From contig JABMRP010001424.1 in assembly GCA_013202535.1 (NCBI GenBank), forward strand, positions 1 through 5,463: a DNA stretch of 5,463 nucleotides, given 5' to 3'. The position numbers and the translations under genes are program-made. The first letter of the stretch is position 1. Each line of letters begins with the position of its first letter. Shown in pieces: positions 1-5,457 of the stretch. This DNA comes from Planctomycetota bacterium (GTDB taxonomy: Bacteria; Planctomycetota; Planctomycetia; Pirellulales; Thermoguttaceae). The notes under the pieces were generated by a model. That model was given only the letters and a program-made list of their open reading frames with translations. It did no database searches and was not told where the DNA came from.

Positions 1-354
1 CTGCGGTTGATTCCAGCGGTTCCCTTCTTCGTGATCAATTTGGTCATGGGCCTAACGCCCATCCGCGTGCTGACGTTTTGGTGGGTAAGCCAACTGGGGA
101 TGCTGGCGGGAACCACCGTTTACGTTTACGCCGGAGCGAGCGTCCCCAGTCTCCAGGTGCTCGCCGAGCAAGGCGTGCAGGCGGCGCTTACACCCGCCCA
201 ACTGACGCAACTCGTCGTTGCACTTGCTCTGTTAGGCGTCTTCCCGCTCGCCGTACGAATGATCGTGAAGAAACTCCGGCCCAAGGCTGACGCCCCACCG
301 GCCGTGGCAAAGCAGAAACCGTCCGTCGGCGACGTGAAAGAGGTGCTATCATGA
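1..354 (+). CDS. VTT/TVP38/TMEM64 family membrane protein, C-terminal part (5' end outside window)
   Basis: Only the last 117 residues are present; the frame is open from the first base and ends at TGA 352-354. The visible part begins in a hydrophobic stretch (LRLIPAVPFFVINLVMGL), followed by FWWVSQLGMLAGTTVYVYAG, which matches the C-terminal half of the VTT (formerly SNARE-associated Golgi protein) domain. A third hydrophobic segment (LTQLVVALALLGVFPLAV) leads into a basic, Lys- and Pro-rich cytoplasmic tail. The family consists of inner-membrane proteins; eukaryotic relatives are lipid scramblases, but the bacterial function is poorly defined. The stop codon overlaps the start of the next gene by ATGA, so translation is probably coupled to the flavin oxidoreductase. 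From family knowledge, VTT proteins are often adjacent to, or fused with, this kind of oxidoreductase, which supports a shared role at the membrane. The family call is confident; the function is not. Confidence 0.85.
   Translation: MRLIPAVPFFVINLVMGLTPIRVLTFWWVSQLGMLAGTTVYVYAGASVPSLQVLAEQGVQAALTPAQLTQLVVALALLGVFPLAVRMIVKKLRPKADAPPAVAKQKPSVGDVKEVLS
336..343 (+). promoter_or_regulatory. Ribosome binding site of the flavin oxidoreductase
   Basis: GAAAGAGG ends seven bases before ATG 351, inside the end of the VTT gene. This favours ATG 351 over the in-frame ATG 384, although a GGGGGA at 367-372 leaves the second start possible. Confidence 0.55.
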
Positions 355-1901
355 CGACCGCTTTACGGGGGAATACGGACACCATGACCGATCTCATCCA
401 ACTGCAGCCCAAGGACGAACACAATCAGAAGCTGGAGGCCAACGTGCATCCGCCCGATTGGGTGAATCCGACGCCGTCGGGGCGGTACAATCTGGTGGTC
501 ATTGGAGCGGGGACGGCCGGATTGGTGGCCGCCGCGGGCGCCGCCGGGCTCGGCGCCAAGGTGGCGCTGATCGAACGCGAACTGATGGGCGGCGATTGTC
601 TGAACGTCGGCTGCGTGCCCTCTAAGGCCGTCATCAGCGCCGCTCGCGTCGCGCGAACCGTGCGCGGCGCGGGACAGTTCGGCGTCGAGGTGCCAAGCGA
701 CGTACACGTCAACTTCGCCGCCACCATGGAGCGTATGCGCCGCTTGCGCGCGCGCATCAGTCCCAACGACTCCGCGGCCAGATTCCGCGACCTGGGCGTG
801 GACATCTTCCTCGGCAACGGACGTTTTTGCGATTCGGAGACGATCGAGGTTGACGGAACCACACTGAAATTCAAGAAAGCGGTGATCGCGACCGGCGCAC
901 GGGCCGCGGCTCCCCCTATTCCCGGGCTCGACCAGGTCGAATACCTCACGAACGAGTCTGTTTTCTCGCTCACCGAGTTGCCCACTCGCCTCGGCGTGAT
1001 CGGTGCCGGTCCCATCGGCTGCGAGTTGGCCCAGTCCTTCGCTCAACTCGGCAGCGAGGTCTTCGTGGTGGAGTCGCGGCACGGAATCCTGCCGCGCGAA
1101 GATCGCGACGCCGCCGACATCGTTCAGCGGGCAATGCTTCGCGACGGCGTGAAACTGCTCTGCTGTGGACGTGAGGTGGAGTTGAGAAAAGACGGCGACG
1201 GCGTACGGTTGCTCCTGGAGTCGCACGGCGAGAGTTACGACCAGCCGGTCGACAAGCTGTTGGTCGCCGTGGGCCGCGCGCCGAACGTCGATACCCTCGG
1301 CTTGGAGGCCGTCGGCGTGGACTACGACAAGAAAGGGGTCAAGGTCAACGATCGGATGCAAACGACCAATCCCCGGATCTTCGCCGCCGGAGACGTTTGT
1401 TCGCCGTACCAATTTACCCATGCGGCCGACTTCATGGCACGGATTGTGATTCAAAACGCACTGTTCATGGGACGGTCCAAGGCGAGCGCGCTGACCATCC
1501 CCTGGTGTACCTACACCTCGCCGGAGATTGCCCACGTCGGCCTCTATGAGCCGGAGGCCCAAGAAAAGGGCATCGACGTGGACACGTTCGTGCAGGAACT
1601 GAGCGACGTCGACCGGGCGATCCTGGAAAGCGAAGAGGATGGCTTTGTCAAGGTGCATGTCAAGAAGGGAACCGACCAGATCGTGGGAGCGACGATCGTC
1701 GCCCGAAACGCCGGCGACATGATCTCCGAGATCACGCTGGCCATGACGCACGGTCTGGGGCTGAAGAAGATCGGCGGCACGATTCACCCGTATCCCACGC
1801 AGGCGGAAGCCATTCGCAAGATCGGTGACCAGTTCAACCGAACACGGCTCACGCCGCTGGTCAAGACGCTGTTCAATAAATGGCTGTCTTGGACCCGTTA
1901 A
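351..1901 (+). CDS. FAD-dependent pyridine nucleotide-disulfide oxidoreductase, MerA/dihydrolipoamide-dehydrogenase-like
   Basis: The 516-residue product is a complete class I flavin disulfide reductase. In order it has an N-terminal extension of about 45 residues, the FAD-binding GAGTAG (52-57), the redox-active pair in GGDCLNVGCVPSK (Cys83 and Cys88), the NAD(P)-binding GAGPIG (218-223), the second FAD motif around AAGD (345-348), and a dimerisation domain ending in HPYPTQAE (479-486). Lipoamide dehydrogenase and glutathione reductase have a catalytic His where this protein has Tyr481, as MerA does. However, the N-terminal metal-binding domain and the C-terminal Cys pair of true mercuric reductases are absent, so Hg(II) reduction is not supported. 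Such proteins are commonly auto-annotated as mercuric reductase. It probably moves electrons from NAD(P)H to an unknown disulfide or other acceptor. The C-terminus (about 490-516) is basic with aromatic residues and might contact the membrane or the VTT partner. It overlaps the VTT gene by ATGA. The start could instead be ATG 384. Confidence 0.9.
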   Translation: MTTALRGNTDTMTDLIQLQPKDEHNQKLEANVHPPDWVNPTPSGRYNLVVIGAGTAGLVAAAGAAGLGAKVALIERELMGGDCLNVGCVPSKAVISAARVARTVRGAGQFGVEVPSDVHVNFAATMERMRRLRARISPNDSAARFRDLGVDIFLGNGRFCDSETIEVDGTTLKFKKAVIATGARAAAPPIPGLDQVEYLTNESVFSLTELPTRLGVIGAGPIGCELAQSFAQLGSEVFVVESRHGILPREDRDAADIVQRAMLRDGVKLLCCGREVELRKDGDGVRLLLESHGESYDQPVDKLLVAVGRAPNVDTLGLEAVGVDYDKKGVKVNDRMQTTNPRIFAAGDVCSPYQFTHAADFMARIVIQNALFMGRSKASALTIPWCTYTSPEIAHVGLYEPEAQEKGIDVDTFVQELSDVDRAILESEEDGFVKVHVKKGTDQIVGATIVARNAGDMISEITLAMTHGLGLKKIGGTIHPYPTQAEAIRKIGDQFNRTRLTPLVKTLFNKWLSWTR

Positions 1902-1990
1902 TGCCGATATTCCTTTGCAGCAACTTTGTCGCCTCATCCGAGGTCACCCCGCAGATCGAAATCAATGCACGCGACTCCAAGGACAAGACA

Positions 1991-1998
1991 AGGGAAGG
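1991..1998 (+). promoter_or_regulatory. Ribosome binding site that fixes the start of the glutaredoxin-glycosidase fusion
   Basis: AGGGAAGG lies nine bases before ATG 2008. The reading frame stays open back to about 1825 inside the previous gene, but those extra residues resemble no known domain, and the glutaredoxin fold starts only about 17 residues after ATG 2008. The start at 2008 is therefore preferred. The 106-base gap 1902-2007 shows no convincing promoter or terminator, so read-through from the oxidoreductase gene is possible. Confidence 0.6.
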
Positions 1999-2007
1999 TC
2001 CAGCACA

Positions 2008-3705
2008 ATGACGAGGCAATCGAGCGAAAAACGACCGTCGCCAGCCACCAGTCAAGATGTCGTTGTCTACAGTTCACCGGCGTGCCCTCATTGTGTCAAG
2101 TTGTCCCGTTACTTAAAGGTCAACGGCGCGGATTATGTGAACCGCGATGTCAGCACGAGCCCAACGGCACGCGATGAGTTGGAGGAACTGACTGGTGGCT
2201 TGCGAATTCCAGTGGTCCGCAAGGGTGACCAATGGATCACTGGTTTCGACCGTGATGCCGTGCGCGAGTTGGTTGGGATCGATTCCGATCAGGAACCGGC
2301 CGAAGCGGCAGAAGGCAAGAATCAGCCGAACATTGACCCGATCGAACTGGCCCGCGCCGTGGAAACGGCAAAACAGCTACTCCGTAACAACCAATTCGAC
2401 GGACGGACCCGCGCATCGCAACGGCTCTACCCACACCAGTGGAACTGGGACACCGGTTTCGTTGCTCGTGGTTACTTGCACTTTGACGTCGAACAAGCCT
2501 ACCGCGAGATGGAGTCGCTGTTCCGCGCCCAGTGGACGGACGGGTTTCTACCGCACATTGTGTTCAATCCTCTCGCACTAGACCATTTTCCGGGCCCCGA
2601 CTACTGGCAAGCAACACGTTCGAGACGCGTCCCCGAGGGTGTCTTTACGTCGGGAATCTCGCAGCCACCGGTTCACGCCAGCATGCTGGTTGCCGCGCTT
2701 CAGTTGGACCCGGACAAGGACCGTGCCGTCCACTTCCTTGCGGATATCTATCCGAAGTTGAAGGCGCTTCACGATTACTTCTTCAAGCACCGCGACCCAC
2801 GCCAGGAAGGGCTGGTATGTGCCGTACATCCCTGGGAAACGGGCATCGACAACGCGCCGCTGTGGGACGAACCGCTGTCTCGACTCACCGAAACCACTCC
2901 GTGGGCCGAACACATGCAGCATCGGTATGATGAACTCGTGAAGTCCGGGGAGCGACCGCCGCGGACATACATCGCCAAATACTCTACCCTCATCGAGAAT
3001 CTCTTCCGCCACGAGTACAACTGGGAGGCAATTCTGCGGGACCATCCTTTTCAAGTTCAGGACGTCCTTTTCAATGCAATCCTCTGCCGGGCTGAACGAG
3101 ATCTGGCGACGATTGCTGAGGCGGTCGGCATTGATCGCAAGCCGCATCGTCAGCGTGCGACTCGCCTGGGCCGGGCGATGAACGCGAAACTGTGGGACAG
3201 CCACGACGAGGTTTACCACAGCTACGACCTGGTCGCCGGTCGGCATCTCAAGCAAGAGACCATCTTTTCCTACATTCCTCTGTACGCGGGCTGCTGTGAT
3301 CCCGACCAGGCAGCACGGCTCGTGGAGCGGTTGCGCACACGCTGTTTCTGCCTGGCGGACCGAAACTGTGTAGCCGTGCCCAGCTACGACATGTGTCAGG
3401 CCGACTACGATGGCGAGTTCTACTGGCGCGGTCCCGTCTGGTTCAACGCCAACTGGTACCTGGCCAAGGGGCTTCGCTGGCACGGCCAGCAGGAACTGGC
3501 CGACTGGATCGAAAACTCCTTGTTGCAGTTGGCCATCCGCAACGGGTTTCATGAGTATTATTCGCCGGAAACGGGCCGCGGACTGGGCGCCAGCGGTTTT
3601 TCCTGGACCGCTGCGTTGTTTCTCGATCTGGCCGCAACCGGCCAAACAACCAAGGCTTTGGCTGGAATAGCTGACCTTTCTGACCCGTATGGAGGCGTGA
3701 AATGA
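2008..3705 (+). CDS. Fusion protein: N-terminal glutaredoxin-like domain plus GH63/mannosylglycerate-hydrolase-like glycosidase
   Basis: The product has 565 residues and no signal peptide or membrane segment, so it is probably cytoplasmic. Residues 17-90 form a glutaredoxin/NrdH-like thioredoxin fold: the strand VVVYSSPAC, active site CPHC (Cys26, Cys29), the cis-proline segment IPVV (67-70) and a following GFD. An acidic linker (about 91-110) leads to an (alpha/alpha)6-barrel glycosidase of about 440 residues. Its marks are YPHQWNWDTGF (141-151), QPPVHA (219-224), HPWETGIDNAPLWD (274-287) with Asp281 as likely general acid, GPVWFNANWYL (475-485), and FHEYYSPETGRGLG (514-527) with Glu516 as likely general base. 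These motifs match the MGH1-like/GH63 clan, whose members cleave mannosylglycerate, glucosylglycerate or other alpha-glycosides; the actual substrate is unknown. Six cysteines cluster at 429-463. The stop overlaps the next start by ATGA. Both domain calls are firm; the reason for the fusion is not known. Confidence 0.88.
   Translation: MTRQSSEKRPSPATSQDVVVYSSPACPHCVKLSRYLKVNGADYVNRDVSTSPTARDELEELTGGLRIPVVRKGDQWITGFDRDAVRELVGIDSDQEPAEAAEGKNQPNIDPIELARAVETAKQLLRNNQFDGRTRASQRLYPHQWNWDTGFVARGYLHFDVEQAYREMESLFRAQWTDGFLPHIVFNPLALDHFPGPDYWQATRSRRVPEGVFTSGISQPPVHASMLVAALQLDPDKDRAVHFLADIYPKLKALHDYFFKHRDPRQEGLVCAVHPWETGIDNAPLWDEPLSRLTETTPWAEHMQHRYDELVKSGERPPRTYIAKYSTLIENLFRHEYNWEAILRDHPFQVQDVLFNAILCRAERDLATIAEAVGIDRKPHRQRATRLGRAMNAKLWDSHDEVYHSYDLVAGRHLKQETIFSYIPLYAGCCDPDQAARLVERLRTRCFCLADRNCVAVPSYDMCQADYDGEFYWRGPVWFNANWYLAKGLRWHGQQELADWIENSLLQLAIRNGFHEYYSPETGRGLGASGFSWTAALFLDLAATGQTTKALAGIADLSDPYGGVK
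3691..3695 (+). promoter_or_regulatory. Ribosome binding site of the AhpD-like gene
   Basis: GGAGG lies six bases before ATG 3702, within the last codons of the fusion gene. With the ATGA overlap at 3702-3705 this gives strong, coupled initiation. Confidence 0.75.
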
Positions 3706-4232
3706 CTCGTATTACTCCGCTGGTGTCGCAGCCGGACGACCCGATCGTGTCGGCCGTGTTTGACGAGATCGAAGCCGTATTTGGCAGGGTGCCGAATCTC
3801 TTTCGTACATATGCCCATCATCCACCTCTCCTACAGGCCAATTGGGGAAAGGTGAAGGCCGTAATGATGGCGGGCAGCCTCCGACGCGAGGTCAAGGAAA
3901 CCATCGCGGTCCTGGTGTCCAAGGACAATAGCTGCTCTTATTGCGTCGTCGCTCATACAGCCGCCCTGGAGTCTCTGGGAATGACTTCAGAGCAAATTGC
4001 CGCGTTGGAGGACAACCTGGACTTGGCCGACTTTGACGCCAAAGAGAAGGCCCTCATCCATTTTGCCCGAGATGCAAACCGGAATCCTCTGGCGATCCCC
4101 GATGCCCAATTCCAAGCGATTCGGCAATCGGGCGCCCAAGACGCCGAGATCGTCGAGGCACTCGGCGTCATGGAGGTTTTCACGTCCTTCAACAAGTTCC
4201 TGGATTCGCTTCAAGTAGACCTTGATTTCTGA
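3702..4232 (+). CDS. AhpD-like peroxidase-related protein (carboxymuconolactone decarboxylase family)
   Basis: The 176-residue all-helical product carries the AhpD-type catalytic signature E-x11-C-x2-C-x3-H: Glu66, Cys78, Cys81 and His85 (in CSYCVVAH). The N-terminal part FGRVPNLFRTYAHHPPLL and the C-terminal part EALGVMEVFTSFNKF are typical of the peroxidase-related subgroup of this family. Members use the CxxC pair as a thiol peroxidase or disulfide reductase; the best-studied one, mycobacterial AhpD, is re-reduced through lipoyl groups and dihydrolipoamide dehydrogenase. The gene overlaps the glutaredoxin-glycosidase fusion and lies two genes downstream of a lipoamide-dehydrogenase-like flavoprotein, so a related electron route is an attractive inference. 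A carboxymuconolactone decarboxylase activity is unlikely because true decarboxylases lack the CxxC pair. It is cytoplasmic by sequence. Confidence 0.88.
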   Translation: MTRITPLVSQPDDPIVSAVFDEIEAVFGRVPNLFRTYAHHPPLLQANWGKVKAVMMAGSLRREVKETIAVLVSKDNSCSYCVVAHTAALESLGMTSEQIAALEDNLDLADFDAKEKALIHFARDANRNPLAIPDAQFQAIRQSGAQDAEIVEALGVMEVFTSFNKFLDSLQVDLDF

Positions 4233-4256
4233 ACTGTCTTTCGTCCGAGGGTTCTC

Positions 4257-4285
4257 TTGCAGGCTGCGGGCTCCGGTGCTATCCT
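4257..4285 (+). promoter_or_regulatory. Possible sigma-70-type promoter for the sigma/anti-sigma pair
   Basis: TTGCAG at 4257-4262 is followed after 17 bases by TATCCT at 4280-4285, and TG at 4277-4278 gives an extended -10 (TGCTATCCT). The -35 matches the consensus at only three positions, so the call depends on the extended -10 and on the location in the 142-base gap between the AhpD-like and sigma genes. The start point would be near 4292, leaving a leader of about 80 bases. Confidence 0.4.
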
Positions 4286-4350
4286 ACGAAGAGCATTATG
4301 CACCGTCGCGTGGCGAAACTAGCCACGGCAGAGACTTCTGGCCAGCGGAT

Positions 4351-4360
4351 TTCCGCGGAA
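4351..4360. repeat. Perfect 10-base palindrome upstream of the sigma factor gene
   Basis: TTCCGCGGAA reads the same on both strands and lies 14 bases before ATG 4375, downstream of the possible promoter. It could be a half-site or operator, but a palindrome of this length can arise by chance in GC-rich DNA. A small hairpin (CGTGGC 4309-4314 with GCCACG 4322-4327) lies in the same gap. Confidence 0.3.
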
Positions 4361-4374
4361 GGCATCAGGAAAGT

Positions 4375-4965
4375 ATGGGCAGTCAAGGCAGCCAACCGGG
4401 CAACACGCTGGACCCGGCGACATGGGTGGATCGTCACGGCGACATGTTGTTTCGTTACGCGCTCTCGCGGCTGCGGGATCCCGACTCGGCCGAAGAGGTC
4501 GTGCAGGAGTCTTTTGTTGCGGCGCTGCACGCCGTCGCTCAGTACTCCGGCACGGGAGCGGAGGGCGCCTGGCTCCTGGGAATCCTGAAACGCAAGATCA
4601 TCGACTACATCCGCCGACGGAATCGTCCCGACTCCGGCGTGGGGGGCGAGGCGGATGAGGACCCGATCGGGAGCTGCTTCGACGCGAAGGGGAACTGGCA
4701 ATTCGATCCTCGCTTGGCGGGGGCCCGTCCCGAAGCTCACATGGAGCGCGAGGAGTTTTGGCAGGCGTTTCGGGGATGCCTCGCGGGCTTGCCTCAGCGC
4801 CAGGCCGATGTCTTTTCTTTGCGGGAAATTGAGGAAATGTCCAGCGATAATATCTGTAAGGAATTGCGGATTACCGCGTCAAACCTTTGGGTTCTTCTCC
4901 ACAGAGCCCGTTTGCGGTTGGTTCGCTGCATGACGTCGCATCTGGAGAGGTGGGGGGACCTTTGA
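4375..4965 (+). CDS. ECF-type RNA polymerase sigma factor (sigma-70 family)
   Basis: From ATG 4375 the product has 196 residues, a usual ECF length. Region 2 covers about 20-83: MLFRYALSRLRDPDSAEEVVQESF is the core-binding and -10-recognition helix pattern, and GAWLLGILKRKIIDYIRRR is region 2.4. Region 4 covers about 128-186: CLAGLPQRQADVFSLREIEEM, then a helix-turn-helix ending in TASNLWVLLHRARLRLVRCM. The linker between them (about 84-127) is longer than in classic ECF factors such as RpoE. The frame is open back to 4222 inside the preceding gene, but those residues have no sigma character, and AGGA (4367-4370, only four bases from the ATG) together with the start of homology favours 4375. 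The zinc-finger gene follows two bases after the stop, the usual arrangement of a sigma factor with its regulator. Its target promoters are unknown. Confidence 0.9.
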   Translation: MGSQGSQPGNTLDPATWVDRHGDMLFRYALSRLRDPDSAEEVVQESFVAALHAVAQYSGTGAEGAWLLGILKRKIIDYIRRRNRPDSGVGGEADEDPIGSCFDAKGNWQFDPRLAGARPEAHMEREEFWQAFRGCLAGLPQRQADVFSLREIEEMSSDNICKELRITASNLWVLLHRARLRLVRCMTSHLERWGDL

Positions 4966-4967
4966 CC

Positions 4968-5228
4968 ATGCTCCGCTGCCGAGATATCTCCAAACTGGTG
5001 TCCGAATCGATGGAGCGGCAACTCCCGCTGGGCCAGCGGTTACAAGTTCGGATGCACTTGATGCTCTGCCGGCTTTGTGCCGGTTTCGCACGGCAGACAC
5101 GCCTACTTCGCCGGGCTGCCAAGCAGGATTCCGAGCGGACCGCCGTGGACATAACGAAGCCGGAAGCGACCCTTTCTCAAGAGGCTCGCGAGCGGATCAA
5201 GGCGGCTTTGCGGGAGCGCGGCGCGTGA
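4968..5228 (+). CDS. Small zinc-finger (zf-HC2-like) putative anti-sigma factor
   Basis: The 86-residue soluble product has Cys4, then His30-x3-Cys34-x2-Cys37 (HLMLCRLC), the CHCC ligand pattern of zf-HC2/ZAS anti-sigma domains. MLRCRDISKLVSESMER is the typical first helix, and a basic, amphipathic C-terminal region (about 40-86) follows. There is no membrane segment, so it would act in the cytoplasm by holding the sigma factor encoded two bases upstream. GGGGGGA at 4952-4958 gives a plausible ribosome site nine bases before ATG 4968; in-frame codons further upstream overlap the sigma gene and add no recognisable sequence. ZAS proteins can be redox-responsive through loss of zinc (as RsrA), but not all are, and this one is unproven. 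The domain call is confident; the pairing is inferred from position. Confidence 0.82.
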   Translation: MLRCRDISKLVSESMERQLPLGQRLQVRMHLMLCRLCAGFARQTRLLRRAAKQDSERTAVDITKPEATLSQEARERIKAALRERGA

Positions 5229-5296
5229 GGCGGCGCGTGACGCTTCCTTTCACACGGCCGTTTCCCGCTTATTTTCTCCCTTCCTGCCTCTCCTTT

Positions 5297-5352
5297 GATC
5301 GCCGACTCTCTCTCTGTCGGTGACTGCCCCCCCTGTCGGCGGTCTATTTTTT
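5297..5352 (+). terminator. Intrinsic terminator of the sigma/anti-sigma unit
   Basis: GATCGCCGAC (5297-5306) pairs along its whole length with GTCGGCGGTC (5335-5344), ten pairs with one G-T, and is followed by TA and six T (5347-5352). The loop is long (28 bases) and contains a second GTCGG (5316-5320) that can pair with CCGAC in a shorter, competing hairpin. It begins 68 bases after the anti-sigma stop codon; the DNA between (5229-5296) is pyrimidine-rich and shows no gene. Confidence 0.7.
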
Positions 5353-5388
5353 GCAGATTCAACTGTAAGAATTCCCCGGGCTGCTCGT

Positions 5389-5447
5389 CAACTGATCGGA
5401 GTCGTCACCGTTTCGTGGCGACGGTAACCCGTCAGTTGCTCTTTTTT
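5389..5447 (+). terminator. Second hairpin with T-tract: tandem terminator or leader attenuator
   Basis: CAACTGA (5389-5395) pairs with TCAGTTG (5432-5438). The stem continues inward with CGG (5397-5399) to CCG (5429-5431) across a one-base bulge, and an inner stem GTCGTCAC (5401-5408) pairs with GTGGCGAC (5415-5422) around CGTTTC. CTC and six T (5442-5447) follow. It could back up the terminator just upstream, but the Shine-Dalgarno sequence four bases beyond places it in the leader of the next gene. Confidence 0.6.
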
Positions 5448-5450
5448 CTG

Positions 5451-5457
5451 AGGAGGT
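5451..5457 (+). promoter_or_regulatory. Strong Shine-Dalgarno sequence of a gene starting beyond the window
   Basis: AGGAGGT is a perfect anti-16S match. No ATG, GTG or TTG follows within the remaining six bases, so the start codon would be just past 5463. No convincing promoter was found between the first terminator (5352) and this site. Confidence 0.5.

Noticed and set aside
351..1901. True mercuric reductase and mercury-resistance operon
   Set aside because: The N-terminal metal-binding domain and C-terminal Cys pair are missing, and no merR, merT or merP-like gene is visible.
363..1937. Long open frame on the minus strand opposite the flavin oxidoreductase gene (524 codons)
   Set aside because: It mirrors the codon pattern of the GC-rich plus-strand gene, its translation resembles no known family, and it lies opposite a gene with all expected catalytic motifs.
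1825..2007. N-terminal extension of the glutaredoxin-glycosidase gene into the preceding gene
   Set aside because: The added residues overlap the oxidoreductase coding sequence in another frame and match no domain; ATG 2008 has a better ribosome site.
1902..2007. Terminator or promoter between the oxidoreductase and fusion genes
   Set aside because: Only a four-pair hairpin (CCTC/GAGG) without a T-tract and no convincing -35/-10 pair were found.
2578..3645. Open frame of 355 codons on the minus strand opposite the glycosidase domain
   Set aside because: No recognisable domain or ribosome site; it is explained by codon bias of the real gene.
4222..4374. N-terminal extension of the sigma factor from TTG 4222
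   Set aside because: The extra 51 residues show no sigma-factor sequence and include the likely promoter region; ATG 4375 gives the usual ECF length.
5248..5275. Promoter in the tail region (TTTCAC, 16 bases, TATTTT)
   Set aside because: The -35 match is poor, and a transcript from it would run straight into the terminator at 5297-5352.
5361..5389. ECF-type promoter (AAC 5361-5363, CGTC 5386-5389) before the next gene
   Set aside because: The 22-base gap is longer than the roughly 16-base spacing of well-known ECF promoters, and the CGTC falls at the base of the second hairpin.
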